Below are positions 18,185 to 25,732 of a stretch of DNA of 64,000 bases, piece after piece. Source of the DNA: Myxococcales bacterium (GTDB lineage Bacteria; Myxococcota_A; Polyangia; Polyangiales; Ga0077539); assembly GCA_013298625.1 (NCBI GenBank), contig JAAFIF010000006.1:124001-188000 (forward strand), in the 5' to 3' direction. Position 1 is the stretch's first letter, and each line of letters opens with the position of its first letter. Position numbers and translations under genes: made by a program. Below the pieces are notes generated by a model. The model was not told where the DNA came from, did not search any database, and was given only the letters and a program-made list of their open reading frames with translations.

Positions 18185-19129
18185 TCACACTCGAACGGGA
18201 CGCTGCGACGGCGGAAGCTGCGTCGAGAGCGCCACCGCCGACGGGTGCTCGACGCAGAGGTGAACCCCTCGCGCCAGCAGCGCGAGCCACGGCTCGAACG
18301 GGTCTGCGATCTGGCTTCGCGCGGGCATCGTGAACGACCAGGTGTTTCGCGGGCTGGACACGACGGTGGGCGCGTCGGGCGCTGTCTCGCGAAGCGCGCG
18401 AAGCATGCGGTGCGCGGCGTACGCGCGCTGCACGACGCTGATCGCTTGACGGTCGAAGCCGCGCTGGACGAGCTTCTCCTCGAGGGTGACCCCGCTCCAG
18501 TTCGACGGCGGTCCGAGCTGGTCCGAGAGCGCCTCGCGCAGCGGCTCGGAGAACCGCGGCAGGTCCGCGAGCAGCACGTCGAACGCTCGCCAGTAGTAGC
18601 TCGCGCCGCGCAGGGCGAACTCGAGCGCCGCGCTCGTCGCGGGCCGTCGCCTCGCGCGCGCGACCCACACCGTCGTGCTCGGCGGCGCGATCTGCGCGAT
18701 CTGCGCGCTCGGTGGCGCGCTCGTCATCCCCGCGCTGCGCACGACGAACTCGCGTGCGAGCGCCTCTGCCTCGATGAGCGTGGGCCCCATCGCCGCGAGC
18801 ATCGCCGCCCAGCTGCGGTCGATCGGCGCGGGCGCGGCGCGCACTTGAAAACCTGTGCCGATAGTGACGGGCTTGACCAGCGACGGATCCACCCACTCGA
18901 GCGCGCGTTTTCTGCGATAGAACTGCCGCGGAAGCGCGAACCACCGCGAGGCGTCGCTCACCCACTCTTGCGGGACGTACCCGTTGGCCGAGAGCGCCTC
19001 CCACGCGCTGACCCCGTCGATGTGCCGGTTGGCGATGCGCGCGCACTCGGCCCACCGCTCGAGCTTCTGCGGAAGCATCGCCGCGAGGTACGTTGAGATG
19101 TCTTCGACGATCGCGTCCTGGGTGCTCAT
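18185..19129 (-). CDS. Unknown protein of a VPxxW paralogue family
   Basis: This is a 314-residue protein whose ATG overlaps the stop of the AlkB-like gene by four bases (ATGA), so the two are translationally coupled. The block VSAWEALSANGYVPQEWVSD, an R-x-F, and later PPSTTVWVARA correspond in order to the protein at 11773-12462. The C-terminal half (from about residue 190) is helix-rich and has no recognised domain. There is no signal peptide or membrane helix. The tRNA-like copy 1 starts about 13 bases after its stop. Function unknown. Confidence 0.8.
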   Translation of the reverse strand: MSTQDAIVEDISTYLAAMLPQKLERWAECARIANRHIDGVSAWEALSANGYVPQEWVSDASRWFALPRQFYRRKRALEWVDPSLVKPVTIGTGFQVRAAPAPIDRSWAAMLAAMGPTLIEAEALAREFVVRSAGMTSAPPSAQIAQIAPPSTTVWVARARRRPATSAALEFALRGASYYWRAFDVLLADLPRFSEPLREALSDQLGPPSNWSGVTLEEKLVQRGFDRQAISVVQRAYAAHRMLRALRETAPDAPTVVSSPRNTWSFTMPARSQIADPFEPWLALLARGVHLCVEHPSAVALSTQLPPSQRPVRV

Positions 19130-19692
19130 CGCTCGCTCTCGATCCTCACTGTACGAAAGGTGACCGAGACTCGCCTGCCGCGCGCGACGCGGACGCCGTC
19201 GATCACGTCGCTCTTGCGGGCGGCGATCCCGTGCTTCCACGCGAGGCGCGCCTCGCCGCTGAGCGCGAGCAACGAGCGCGGCGCGAGCGTGATCGCGCGC
19301 GGGGCGGCGCCTTCGCGTCGCAGGTCCATCGCGCACCCCGAGCCGAGCGAGAGCGAGAGCACCACGGGCCCGAAGCACGGGACGCAGTCGATGTGCGCCG
19401 CGATCCCTTGGCCGGGCTCGTATTCGTTGACGATCACCTGCTCGGGGCGCGCGCTGAGGCCCTCGCGCTCGACGCGGTCGGCGAGCGCCTCGGCCCACGG
19501 CGGCAGCGGCCCGAGCCGCATCGACGCGTCGATCGAGCGCGCTTTGTAGTCGTAGCGCCAGCCGTAGTGCTGCACGCGTCGAGAGAGGTCCGCGCGCCAC
19601 GCTTCGGCGTCGATCGCGCAGAGCAGCGCGGCCGCTTCGTCCGCAGAAATCCAGGCGTCGATCAGCCGAAGTCCGTCGATCTCGTCGTGCAT
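19126..19692 (-). CDS. AlkB-like 2OG-Fe(II) oxygenase, ALKBH8-like
   Basis: This 188-residue oxygenase has the AlkB fold. The iron ligands are His100 and Asp102 (AAHIDCVP) and His154 (AWKHGI); Arg174 and Arg180 in RRVSVTFR would bind 2-oxoglutarate. The stretches NEYEPGQGIAAHID, VVLSLSLGSG and PRSLLALSGEARLAWKHGI closely follow the oxygenase domain of animal ALKBH8, which hydroxylates the modified wobble uridine of tRNA. Bacterial homologues are common and mostly uncharacterised, so a tRNA substrate is an inference. The start at 19692 was preferred to an upstream in-frame start because it gives the family length. It lies between tRNA-like copies 3 and 1 and is coupled to the following unknown gene. 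Confidence 0.88.
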   Translation of the reverse strand: MHDEIDGLRLIDAWISADEAAALLCAIDAEAWRADLSRRVQHYGWRYDYKARSIDASMRLGPLPPWAEALADRVEREGLSARPEQVIVNEYEPGQGIAAHIDCVPCFGPVVLSLSLGSGCAMDLRREGAAPRAITLAPRSLLALSGEARLAWKHGIAARKSDVIDGVRVARGRRVSVTFRTVRIESER

Positions 19693-19744
19693 CAAAGGGC
19701 CCCTGGCAGTGCGCATCGGCCTCGCGATGCACAAGTGGAGCAGG

Positions 19745-19819
19745 CGCCGCCGCCGCAGACTTGCACCGCGGTAGATCGCGCTTTGGAGGCGCGAGGCTCG
19801 ACTCTTCACCCTCGGCGGC
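19745..19819 (-). ncRNA. tRNA-like cloverleaf element, copy 3
   Basis: On the minus strand this 75-nt sequence forms a cloverleaf. The acceptor stem GCCGCCG/CGGCGGC is perfect. A weak D stem (GGT/GCC) closes GAAGAGTCGA, and the anticodon stem CGCGC/GCGCG is perfect and closes CTCCAAA. That loop is identical to the tRNA-Trp loop: T33 is present and positions 34-36 are CCA. The T arm has one extra pair, CCGCGG/CTGCGG, and loop TGCAAGT. The D-loop is shared with copy 2. After the acceptor stem come G, CC and T, so the 3' end lacks an encoded CCA. It lies between copy 2 and the AlkB-like gene. Confidence 0.6.
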
Positions 19820-19839
19820 GACGGCGATGGTACTCGAAA

Positions 19840-19912
19840 CGCCGCGGTCTGGACTCGCACCAGATAGGACGCGCGTGTTCAGCGCGCTGCTCGACTCTTC
19901 GCACTCGGCGGC
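19840..19912 (-). ncRNA. tRNA-like cloverleaf element, copy 2
   Basis: On the minus strand this 73-nt sequence has acceptor GCCGCCG/CCGCGGC with one C-C mismatch at pair 6. D stem TGC/GCA closes GAAGAGTCGA, and a perfect anticodon stem CGCGC/GCGCG closes TGAACAC. The variable loop is TCCTA, and T stem TCTGG/CCAGA closes TGCGAGT. T54, C56, A58 and the G53-C61 pair are kept. It begins 8 bases after the TPR gene stop (19921) and lies about 20 bases before copy 3. Confidence 0.55.
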
Positions 19913-19920
19913 GAGAGAGC

Positions 19921-22401
19921 TTAGCCCTTCATCAGCTCTTCGAACGCACGATCGACGTCGTCCATCTCGGGGACGTTGGACGGCCGCGCGCCCGCCGCTT
20001 GCGCGAGGCGAGCGACGCGCTCTTGCACGTCCCTGAACTTGCCGTCGCGTCGCTCGGCCATGCGGAAGTAATCGAGGGCTTTGACGAGGTCTTGGGTGAG
20101 CTCGTGCGCGTTGCCGAGCTCGTAGAAGAGCCCCATCTCTTCTCGGTCCGAGCGCAGCGGCGCAGAGAGCGCCTGCTCGAACCACGGGATGGCCGCGCCG
20201 GGGTCGCCGTTCTCCATCAAACACAGGCCGACCATCGTCTGCGCGAGGCACTGTTTGCGCGGGGCCTGCGCGGCGACCATGAACTCGTTCATCGCGTCGT
20301 CGGTGAGGCCCATCTCTTTGTAGGCGATGCCGAGGTCGTAGTGCGTGTCGGCGTCGTCCGCGCTCACGACGCGCTCGACGCCCTTTTTGAACTGCGCGAA
20401 CACCGTCTCGACGTCGATCATCTGATCGGCGCCCGCGAACTGCGCGTCGCCCGCGCCCTGGACCTGCACTTCTTCGGCGAGCTTCTCTGCGAGCGCGAAG
20501 GACTCGTCCGTCCCGCCTTGCGCGTGCGCGAGCGCTTGCACTTCTTCCCAGCGCTCGAGCACGAGCGGGTGCTCGGGGTGCGCTTCGACGAGGTTGCGCA
20601 GCGAGTCGAGCGCTTCGTTGTACATCCCTTGCGAGACGTAGAACTCGACCTCGTCGAGCCCGGCTTCGACGTCGGGCGCGAGGCCTTCAGCGTCGCCCTC
20701 GACGATCGCGGCGTCCTCGTCGATGAGGCTCTCTTCTGCGGCCGCGTGCTGCTCGGCGATGGGCTCGTCTTCGGGCATCGCCGCGACCTCGGCGATGCGC
20801 GCGTACAGATCCAGCGCCTCGGGGTTGCTCGGGTCGAGCTCGATCGCGCGCAGGACCGCCCACGTGGCCGCGTCGAGGTCTTGCGCGGCGAGCACCGCGG
20901 CGACGTACGCGCCGTGCCGAGCCGCTGCGACGCGGTCTCCGTGCGACTCGAGCACGTCGCGCAGCCTCGCGTGCACGCCGAGCGCGCGCGGGTCGATCTC
21001 GAGCGCCTTGGACAGGTGCGCGATCGCCTTCGTGCGGAGGTTGTACTTCTGAAAGATCTCGACCTCGGCGACGAGCTTGGCGACGTCGGGGTGCAGCGGC
21101 TCTTGCGCGATGAGCTGCTCGGCGATCTGCCGGCCTTGCTCCGTGGCGACGAGCGCTGGGGCCGGCGCGGGCTCGGGCACCGCAGGCATGCGGGGCAAGC
21201 TCTTGGCGCGGGTCGGCGCGGGGACGCGGTCGTGCTGCGCGGCTGCTGGCGCTGCGGCTGCGGGCGTGGCCGCGGCGATGGGCTGCGGCTGTTTGGCCGG
21301 GCTCTGCGCGGGCGAGGGCTGCGGGGTCGGCTTGCGCGCGGGCTGCGCGGGCTGCGGCGCGCTCTTCGGTCGCTGCGACGCGCGGTCGAGGGGAATGGGA
21401 GCGGATTTCGACTCGTCATCGTCGACGACGACGACCTCTTCTTCGACCTCGATGTCAGGCTCGTCGTGCTGAACGACCGGCGCTTTGGCCGCGGCGATGG
21501 CCTTGCGGGTCGCGTCGAGCGCGGCCTTGGCGTCGGCGTCATCGGGGCTGATCTCGAGGATGCGAATGCAGATCGCGGCGCGCTTCTCGAGCTCGTTTTT
21601 CTCGAGCAGCAAGCGGGCGATCTCTTTGAGAACGCTGACGGCCTTGGGCCCCTGGCCGAGCGCGATAAACGACTCGGCGAGCATTTCGAGCACGACGATG
21701 TCGCGCGGGTTGGCCTTGAAGACCACCTGCAGCTTGGGCAGGGCGCGCTTGGCGTCGTGGCGATCGAGGTAGTGCTTGGCGAGGTCGCGCGCGACCTTGG
21801 CGTCTTCGGGGCGGTGATAGAGCAGCCGTTCGGTGACGCGCGCCCAGTCATCGAGGCGGTTGGCCTTGAGCAAGAGCTCGCCGCCGAGCTCGAACTCCTT
21901 CGCTGCATCCGCGTTTTTGCCGAGCTTCGAGAGCAGCTCGGCGAGCTTGACGCGCATCGCGACGTTGGTCGGGTCGATCTGCACCATCTGGCGCACGACG
22001 CCGACGAGCTTGTCGTCGCTGCCAGCGCGGGCGTAGCGAGCGGCGAGGGCTTCGAGGTTGACGAGCGCGTCGGGGACGAGGCCGAGCTGGACGTAGAGCT
22101 CGGCGAGCTTTCCGTGCAGGTCCGTGAGGTTGGGGTCGATCGAGAGGATCTGCTTGTAGACCGCGATCGCCTTGAGGGCGAAGCCCTGATCTTCGTAGCC
22201 GCGCGCGACCTTCGAGTACGTGGCGACGGCGTCTTCGCGCGCTCCCCTGCGAAATTGCAGGTCGCCGATCTTGAGCAAGATGCGGACGTCGCTGGGGTCT
22301 TCTTTGACGAGCCGCTGGTACTCCGCGATGGCCTTGTCGAATTGGCCTTTCGCGGCGAACTTCTGCGCGCTGTCGAGGACCTTCTGCCGGTCGATGCTCA
22401 C
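19921..22401 (-). CDS. TPR-repeat protein
   Basis: This is an 826-residue predicted cytoplasmic protein made mainly of tetratricopeptide repeats. The first are at about residues 10-160 (AIAEYQRLVKEDPSD, AVATYSKVARGYEDQG, AIAVYKQILSIDPN). An acidic and Pro/Ala/Gln-rich linker lies at about residues 300-405, and more TPR units follow to the C-terminus. Such proteins are scaffolds, and myxobacteria have many in motility and regulatory roles; nothing here fixes the partner. The start is GTG. It is divergent from the inositol-phosphatase-like gene, and tRNA-like copy 2 begins 8 bases after its stop. Confidence 0.85.
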   Translation of the reverse strand: MSIDRQKVLDSAQKFAAKGQFDKAIAEYQRLVKEDPSDVRILLKIGDLQFRRGAREDAVATYSKVARGYEDQGFALKAIAVYKQILSIDPNLTDLHGKLAELYVQLGLVPDALVNLEALAARYARAGSDDKLVGVVRQMVQIDPTNVAMRVKLAELLSKLGKNADAAKEFELGGELLLKANRLDDWARVTERLLYHRPEDAKVARDLAKHYLDRHDAKRALPKLQVVFKANPRDIVVLEMLAESFIALGQGPKAVSVLKEIARLLLEKNELEKRAAICIRILEISPDDADAKAALDATRKAIAAAKAPVVQHDEPDIEVEEEVVVVDDDESKSAPIPLDRASQRPKSAPQPAQPARKPTPQPSPAQSPAKQPQPIAAATPAAAAPAAAQHDRVPAPTRAKSLPRMPAVPEPAPAPALVATEQGRQIAEQLIAQEPLHPDVAKLVAEVEIFQKYNLRTKAIAHLSKALEIDPRALGVHARLRDVLESHGDRVAAARHGAYVAAVLAAQDLDAATWAVLRAIELDPSNPEALDLYARIAEVAAMPEDEPIAEQHAAAEESLIDEDAAIVEGDAEGLAPDVEAGLDEVEFYVSQGMYNEALDSLRNLVEAHPEHPLVLERWEEVQALAHAQGGTDESFALAEKLAEEVQVQGAGDAQFAGADQMIDVETVFAQFKKGVERVVSADDADTHYDLGIAYKEMGLTDDAMNEFMVAAQAPRKQCLAQTMVGLCLMENGDPGAAIPWFEQALSAPLRSDREEMGLFYELGNAHELTQDLVKALDYFRMAERRDGKFRDVQERVARLAQAAGARPSNVPEMDDVDRAFEELMKG

Positions 22402-22599
22402 GGGAGACCAGAGGCCAGGAGGGAGAGTGAGAAAAACGCTACGCGCCCGAAGCGCGCGTCGTCAAGAAATGCGAACGACGCGGTGTGTGATGACCGAGGG
22501 TCGCTGTTCGATCGATGGCGCGAAGAGCGTACGAGCTTGCGCGCGGGGCTGCGCGACGAAATCAGGACAGTCCCGAGAGATTGTGCGAGAGCGAGCGGC

Positions 22600-23409
22600 G
22601 TGAACGAAGGTTTGACGCGCAAGGACCGCAGGTCCGTCCGACGGGTGCTCGAATCGATCGCGCGCGACGCGGCGGCGGAGCTCATGCTGGGCTTTCGTCG
22701 GGGGGCGAGGGTCGAGTTCAAGGGGCCGGTGGATCTGGTGACGGAGTTCGACCGTCGCAGCGAAGCGGTGATTCGCGCGCGTGTGGCCACAGAACTCGCG
22801 GGAATTGCGCTCGTTGCCGAAGAAGGCGGCGGCGCCGAAGGGCAGGGACGCCCTACACTCTACGCCGACCCGCTCGATGGAACGACGAACTTCGCCCACG
22901 GTCATCCAGTATTTTCGGTTTCGTTGGGGCTGATCGAGCCCGGGATCGGGCCGACGATCGGGGTGGTCTACGCGCCGGTGCTCCGGTGGCTGTGGTCTGG
23001 GATCGTCGGCGAGGGCGCGCAGCGCAACGGTGAAGTGATCGCCGTGAGCCGCTGCGAGCGGCTCGGCGAGGGGCTGTTGGCGACGGGGTTTCCGTACGAT
23101 CGAAGGACGAGCGACGAGAATAATTTCAAAGAGTTTGTTGCGATCGAACGAAGCGTCGCGCAGGGGGTACGAAGGCTCGGCAGCGCCGCGTGCGACCTGT
23201 GCCTCGTGGCCGACGGGACGTACGACGGGTACTGGGAGAAGAAGCTTTCTCCCTGGGATCTCGCTGGTGGAGCCGCGATCGTCCTGGCCGCTGGCGGAGC
23301 CGCCACGGGCTACGACGGCGCTCCGGTAGACGTTCGCTCGGGCGCCGTGGTGGCCACGAACGGCCACGTTCACGCGGCGTTGATCGAAGTGCTCGCGGGC
23401 GCGCGGTAA
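22600..23409 (+). CDS. Inositol monophosphatase-family phosphatase
   Basis: This is a 269-residue enzyme of the inositol monophosphatase / FBPase fold. The metal-binding motifs are VAEEGG, YADPLDGTTNFAHG and WDLAGGAA, in the normal order and spacing. Such enzymes release phosphate from inositol phosphates, sugar bisphosphates or related substrates in the cytoplasm using Mg2+. The start is GTG at 22600; no ATG fits the family length. It is followed after 12 bases by a VWA lipoprotein gene. Confidence 0.92.
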   Translation: MNEGLTRKDRRSVRRVLESIARDAAAELMLGFRRGARVEFKGPVDLVTEFDRRSEAVIRARVATELAGIALVAEEGGGAEGQGRPTLYADPLDGTTNFAHGHPVFSVSLGLIEPGIGPTIGVVYAPVLRWLWSGIVGEGAQRNGEVIAVSRCERLGEGLLATGFPYDRRTSDENNFKEFVAIERSVAQGVRRLGSAACDLCLVADGTYDGYWEKKLSPWDLAGGAAIVLAAGGAATGYDGAPVDVRSGAVVATNGHVHAALIEVLAGAR

Positions 23410-23421
23410 CTCACCAGTGCT

Positions 23422-25524
23422 ATGACCGCGGTGGACCTGATGCTTGCACTCGTTCGGACTCGTTCGCTCGCTACGATCTCGCTGACGGCGCTGGCGCTCT
23501 CGAGCGCGCACTGCGGCGCGAAGACCGGCCTCGACGCCCCGGACATCGACGCCGAAGCGGGGCCCGACGCAGCGCTCGACGCCACGCTCGACGCAGAGGC
23601 AGACGTGGCCGTCGACGTCCCGCCGCGCCTCGCCACGTGCAGGCCGATTCGATACTTCGCCCGCGTCGGCGCGGTCACCAACGTTCGACCCGACCTCGAC
23701 ACGCTCGTGACGGGGACGGGCTTTCAATGGTCGCTCGACACGCGTCCGCCCGGATCGAACGCTCGGATTTTCTCGGACGCAACGGACACCGCCGTCATCA
23801 CGCCGGACATCGTCGGCGAGTTCGGGCTCACGGTTCGTGTCCCTGCGACCAACGCTCAGATGCAGCCGCTGACATGCGTGGTCACCGTCGTCGCGCAGCC
23901 GCCGGACCCGCGCTGTCCTGGGTACGCGCTGATCGAGCCCCGCACCGCGGCGATCCCTGGCAGCACCGCGAGCATCGCGCTCGACGTGAGCTTCACGGAC
24001 CCTCGCACCGTGATGGGAACGAGCGGCGGCGTGGTGCTCTCCGAGGACCTCTCTGCGCGCGTGAGCGTCGGTGTGCTCTCGCGCCCCGCGGGCACGCCCG
24101 ACGACGCTGACGCGTGGCTCGCCCGCGAAGGCGGCGCGGTCGAGGCTGCGACGCTGAGCGCCCTCAACGCGATGGGCGAAGGGACGGGGCTCTTCATCGG
24201 CCGCACGGCGCAGCTGCGCTCGGGAGGCAACGCGCGACGGACCACCTTCAGGCTTCTGGCCGACAACGATGTGTCCGTCGACCGCGTGCGCTCCAACGTC
24301 GTGCGCGCCCTCACCGCGGGGCTCGCGGAGCTCCCTTCGGCCGGACACAGCGCGGCGCGCGCGTTCGTCGTCGAAGTGAGCACGCTCGTCGCGCCGATGG
24401 AGCAGCGCGTGCTGGTCTTGATCGGCGTCGCTCCCGAGGGGCTCGTGGACGACGGCGCGCAGATCACTGGGATTCGCCTCAACGATTTCGCCAACGTCTC
24501 GGGCATCGGCGCGGCGGGAGAGCGACTGGATACGCGCTGCCATCAAGTGCGCTCGACGCGGCCGCTCTCCGCGGATTTTCTCTGGTTCGTGGACACGTCG
24601 GGCTCGATGGCCGACGACCAGCAGCGCGTCGGTCGCACGGGATCGCGCTTCTTCGGAGACCTGACAGCAGCGGGCGTGGACTTTCGCGTCGGAGTGTTTC
24701 AGGCGGGCACCGCGACGCTGAACCTGCAGCGCGAGGGGGGCTCGGGGACGAGGAGCTTCTCGTGGATTCCTGGGACGGCGATGGACGGCGCGCGGCAGCT
24801 CGCGTGGCAGGTCACTGAAGAGTCCTTCGAGCCGTCGGACAACCTGAAGCCCTATCGAACTGCGTCCGGGACGGGGCAGGACGAGCAGCCCGTCGGCGCC
24901 GCGGTGATGGCGTACGAGGAGTTCGAGCGGCGCCGCACCAGGGGCGAGATGAACCCCGAGTGGCTGCTTCGCCCGCAGGCCGTGCGCGTCGCGTTCTTCG
25001 TGACCGACGAGCCTGGAGGTCCCAACGACATCGGCCGCTTCTTCAGCCGAGACACCGCGCGGTGGGGCGCCGACGCGCGCACGCAAGTCACCAGGGCTGC
25101 CGCGTTTTTTCGCGCGCAGAACGTCGTCCCGTTCGGGCTCGTCCCAGACATCGCGACCCCAGGACGAGCGCGTTGCTCGATGTCGGACCCCGACAACTTC
25201 GCCCAGTGCGTGATCCTCGCGGCGGGCGGGGCGTTTATCCCGATCGGGCTCGCCGACGCGCGCGAGGCGGACCGCGCGTTTTCGCAGTCCATGTCCCGCA
25301 TCGTCGACGCCATCGCCGGCGCGGGCAGCGAGTTCGTCCTGCCCACCATCCCAGTCAGCACCACGCTGCGCGCCCGCGTCGGCGGAACGCTCACGCCTCG
25401 CTCCCGCGTCGACGGCTTCGACTACGAAGACCGCGCGCGAGCCCTGGTGTTTCGCGGCGTTCGCTACCGCCCCGCCATTGGCCAGGACGTGCGGGCGGCG
25501 TACTTCGTCTGGACCCGCGACTGA
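23422..25524 (+). CDS. Exported VWA-domain lipoprotein
   Basis: This is a 700-residue protein with an N-terminal signal segment ending near a cysteine (SSAHCG, about residue 31). It is followed by an Asp/Ala-rich linker typical of the CGAKTGLD class of myxobacterial lipoproteins. A later domain contains WFVDTSGSMADDQ, which carries the DxSxS metal-site motif of a VWA domain. The lipobox is weaker than usual, so lipidation is likely but not certain. It probably sits on the cell surface and binds proteins. It starts 12 bases after the phosphatase gene. Confidence 0.82.
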   Translation: MTAVDLMLALVRTRSLATISLTALALSSAHCGAKTGLDAPDIDAEAGPDAALDATLDAEADVAVDVPPRLATCRPIRYFARVGAVTNVRPDLDTLVTGTGFQWSLDTRPPGSNARIFSDATDTAVITPDIVGEFGLTVRVPATNAQMQPLTCVVTVVAQPPDPRCPGYALIEPRTAAIPGSTASIALDVSFTDPRTVMGTSGGVVLSEDLSARVSVGVLSRPAGTPDDADAWLAREGGAVEAATLSALNAMGEGTGLFIGRTAQLRSGGNARRTTFRLLADNDVSVDRVRSNVVRALTAGLAELPSAGHSAARAFVVEVSTLVAPMEQRVLVLIGVAPEGLVDDGAQITGIRLNDFANVSGIGAAGERLDTRCHQVRSTRPLSADFLWFVDTSGSMADDQQRVGRTGSRFFGDLTAAGVDFRVGVFQAGTATLNLQREGGSGTRSFSWIPGTAMDGARQLAWQVTEESFEPSDNLKPYRTASGTGQDEQPVGAAVMAYEEFERRRTRGEMNPEWLLRPQAVRVAFFVTDEPGGPNDIGRFFSRDTARWGADARTQVTRAAAFFRAQNVVPFGLVPDIATPGRARCSMSDPDNFAQCVILAAGGAFIPIGLADAREADRAFSQSMSRIVDAIAGAGSEFVLPTIPVSTTLRARVGGTLTPRSRVDGFDYEDRARALVFRGVRYRPAIGQDVRAAYFVWTRD

Positions 25525-25732
25525 GCGTCCCTGAGCCAGCGCGACCCTGGCGCTGTGACTGGATCGTGACCAAGAGGCGGGGAAGCGCCGCGCTGGTTGG
25601 CGCGTACGGTGTTACGCATGCGTGCTAGCATCACCGGGCCAACGGCTCGGGGACTTCGCGGGTCGAAGTAAGAATTCGCCCTCGCGGACGTATCCCAACC
25701 AGCACTGCCCAGCATTGATCAGAGAGGCCTGC

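Noticed and set aside
18099..19912. The tRNA-like sequences as standard functional tRNAs
   Set aside because: Position 55 is G, position 8 is A, two copies lack T33, the D-loop is unusual and none encodes a full CCA end, so they are reported as tRNA-like only.
19693..19920. The tRNA-like copies as a translated peptide repeat
   Set aside because: Copies 2 and 3 can be read as similar peptides in one frame, but copy 1 and the gene starts do not keep that frame, while the paired stems are maintained.
19093..22599. Very long plus-strand open frame leading into the phosphatase gene
   Set aside because: It runs opposite the AlkB-like and TPR genes and through the tRNA-like elements; only its last part from 22600 is a real gene.
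22462..25086. Long minus-strand open frame opposite the phosphatase and VWA genes
   Set aside because: Composition is rich in Arg, Ala and His, with no domain, and it covers two well-supported genes.
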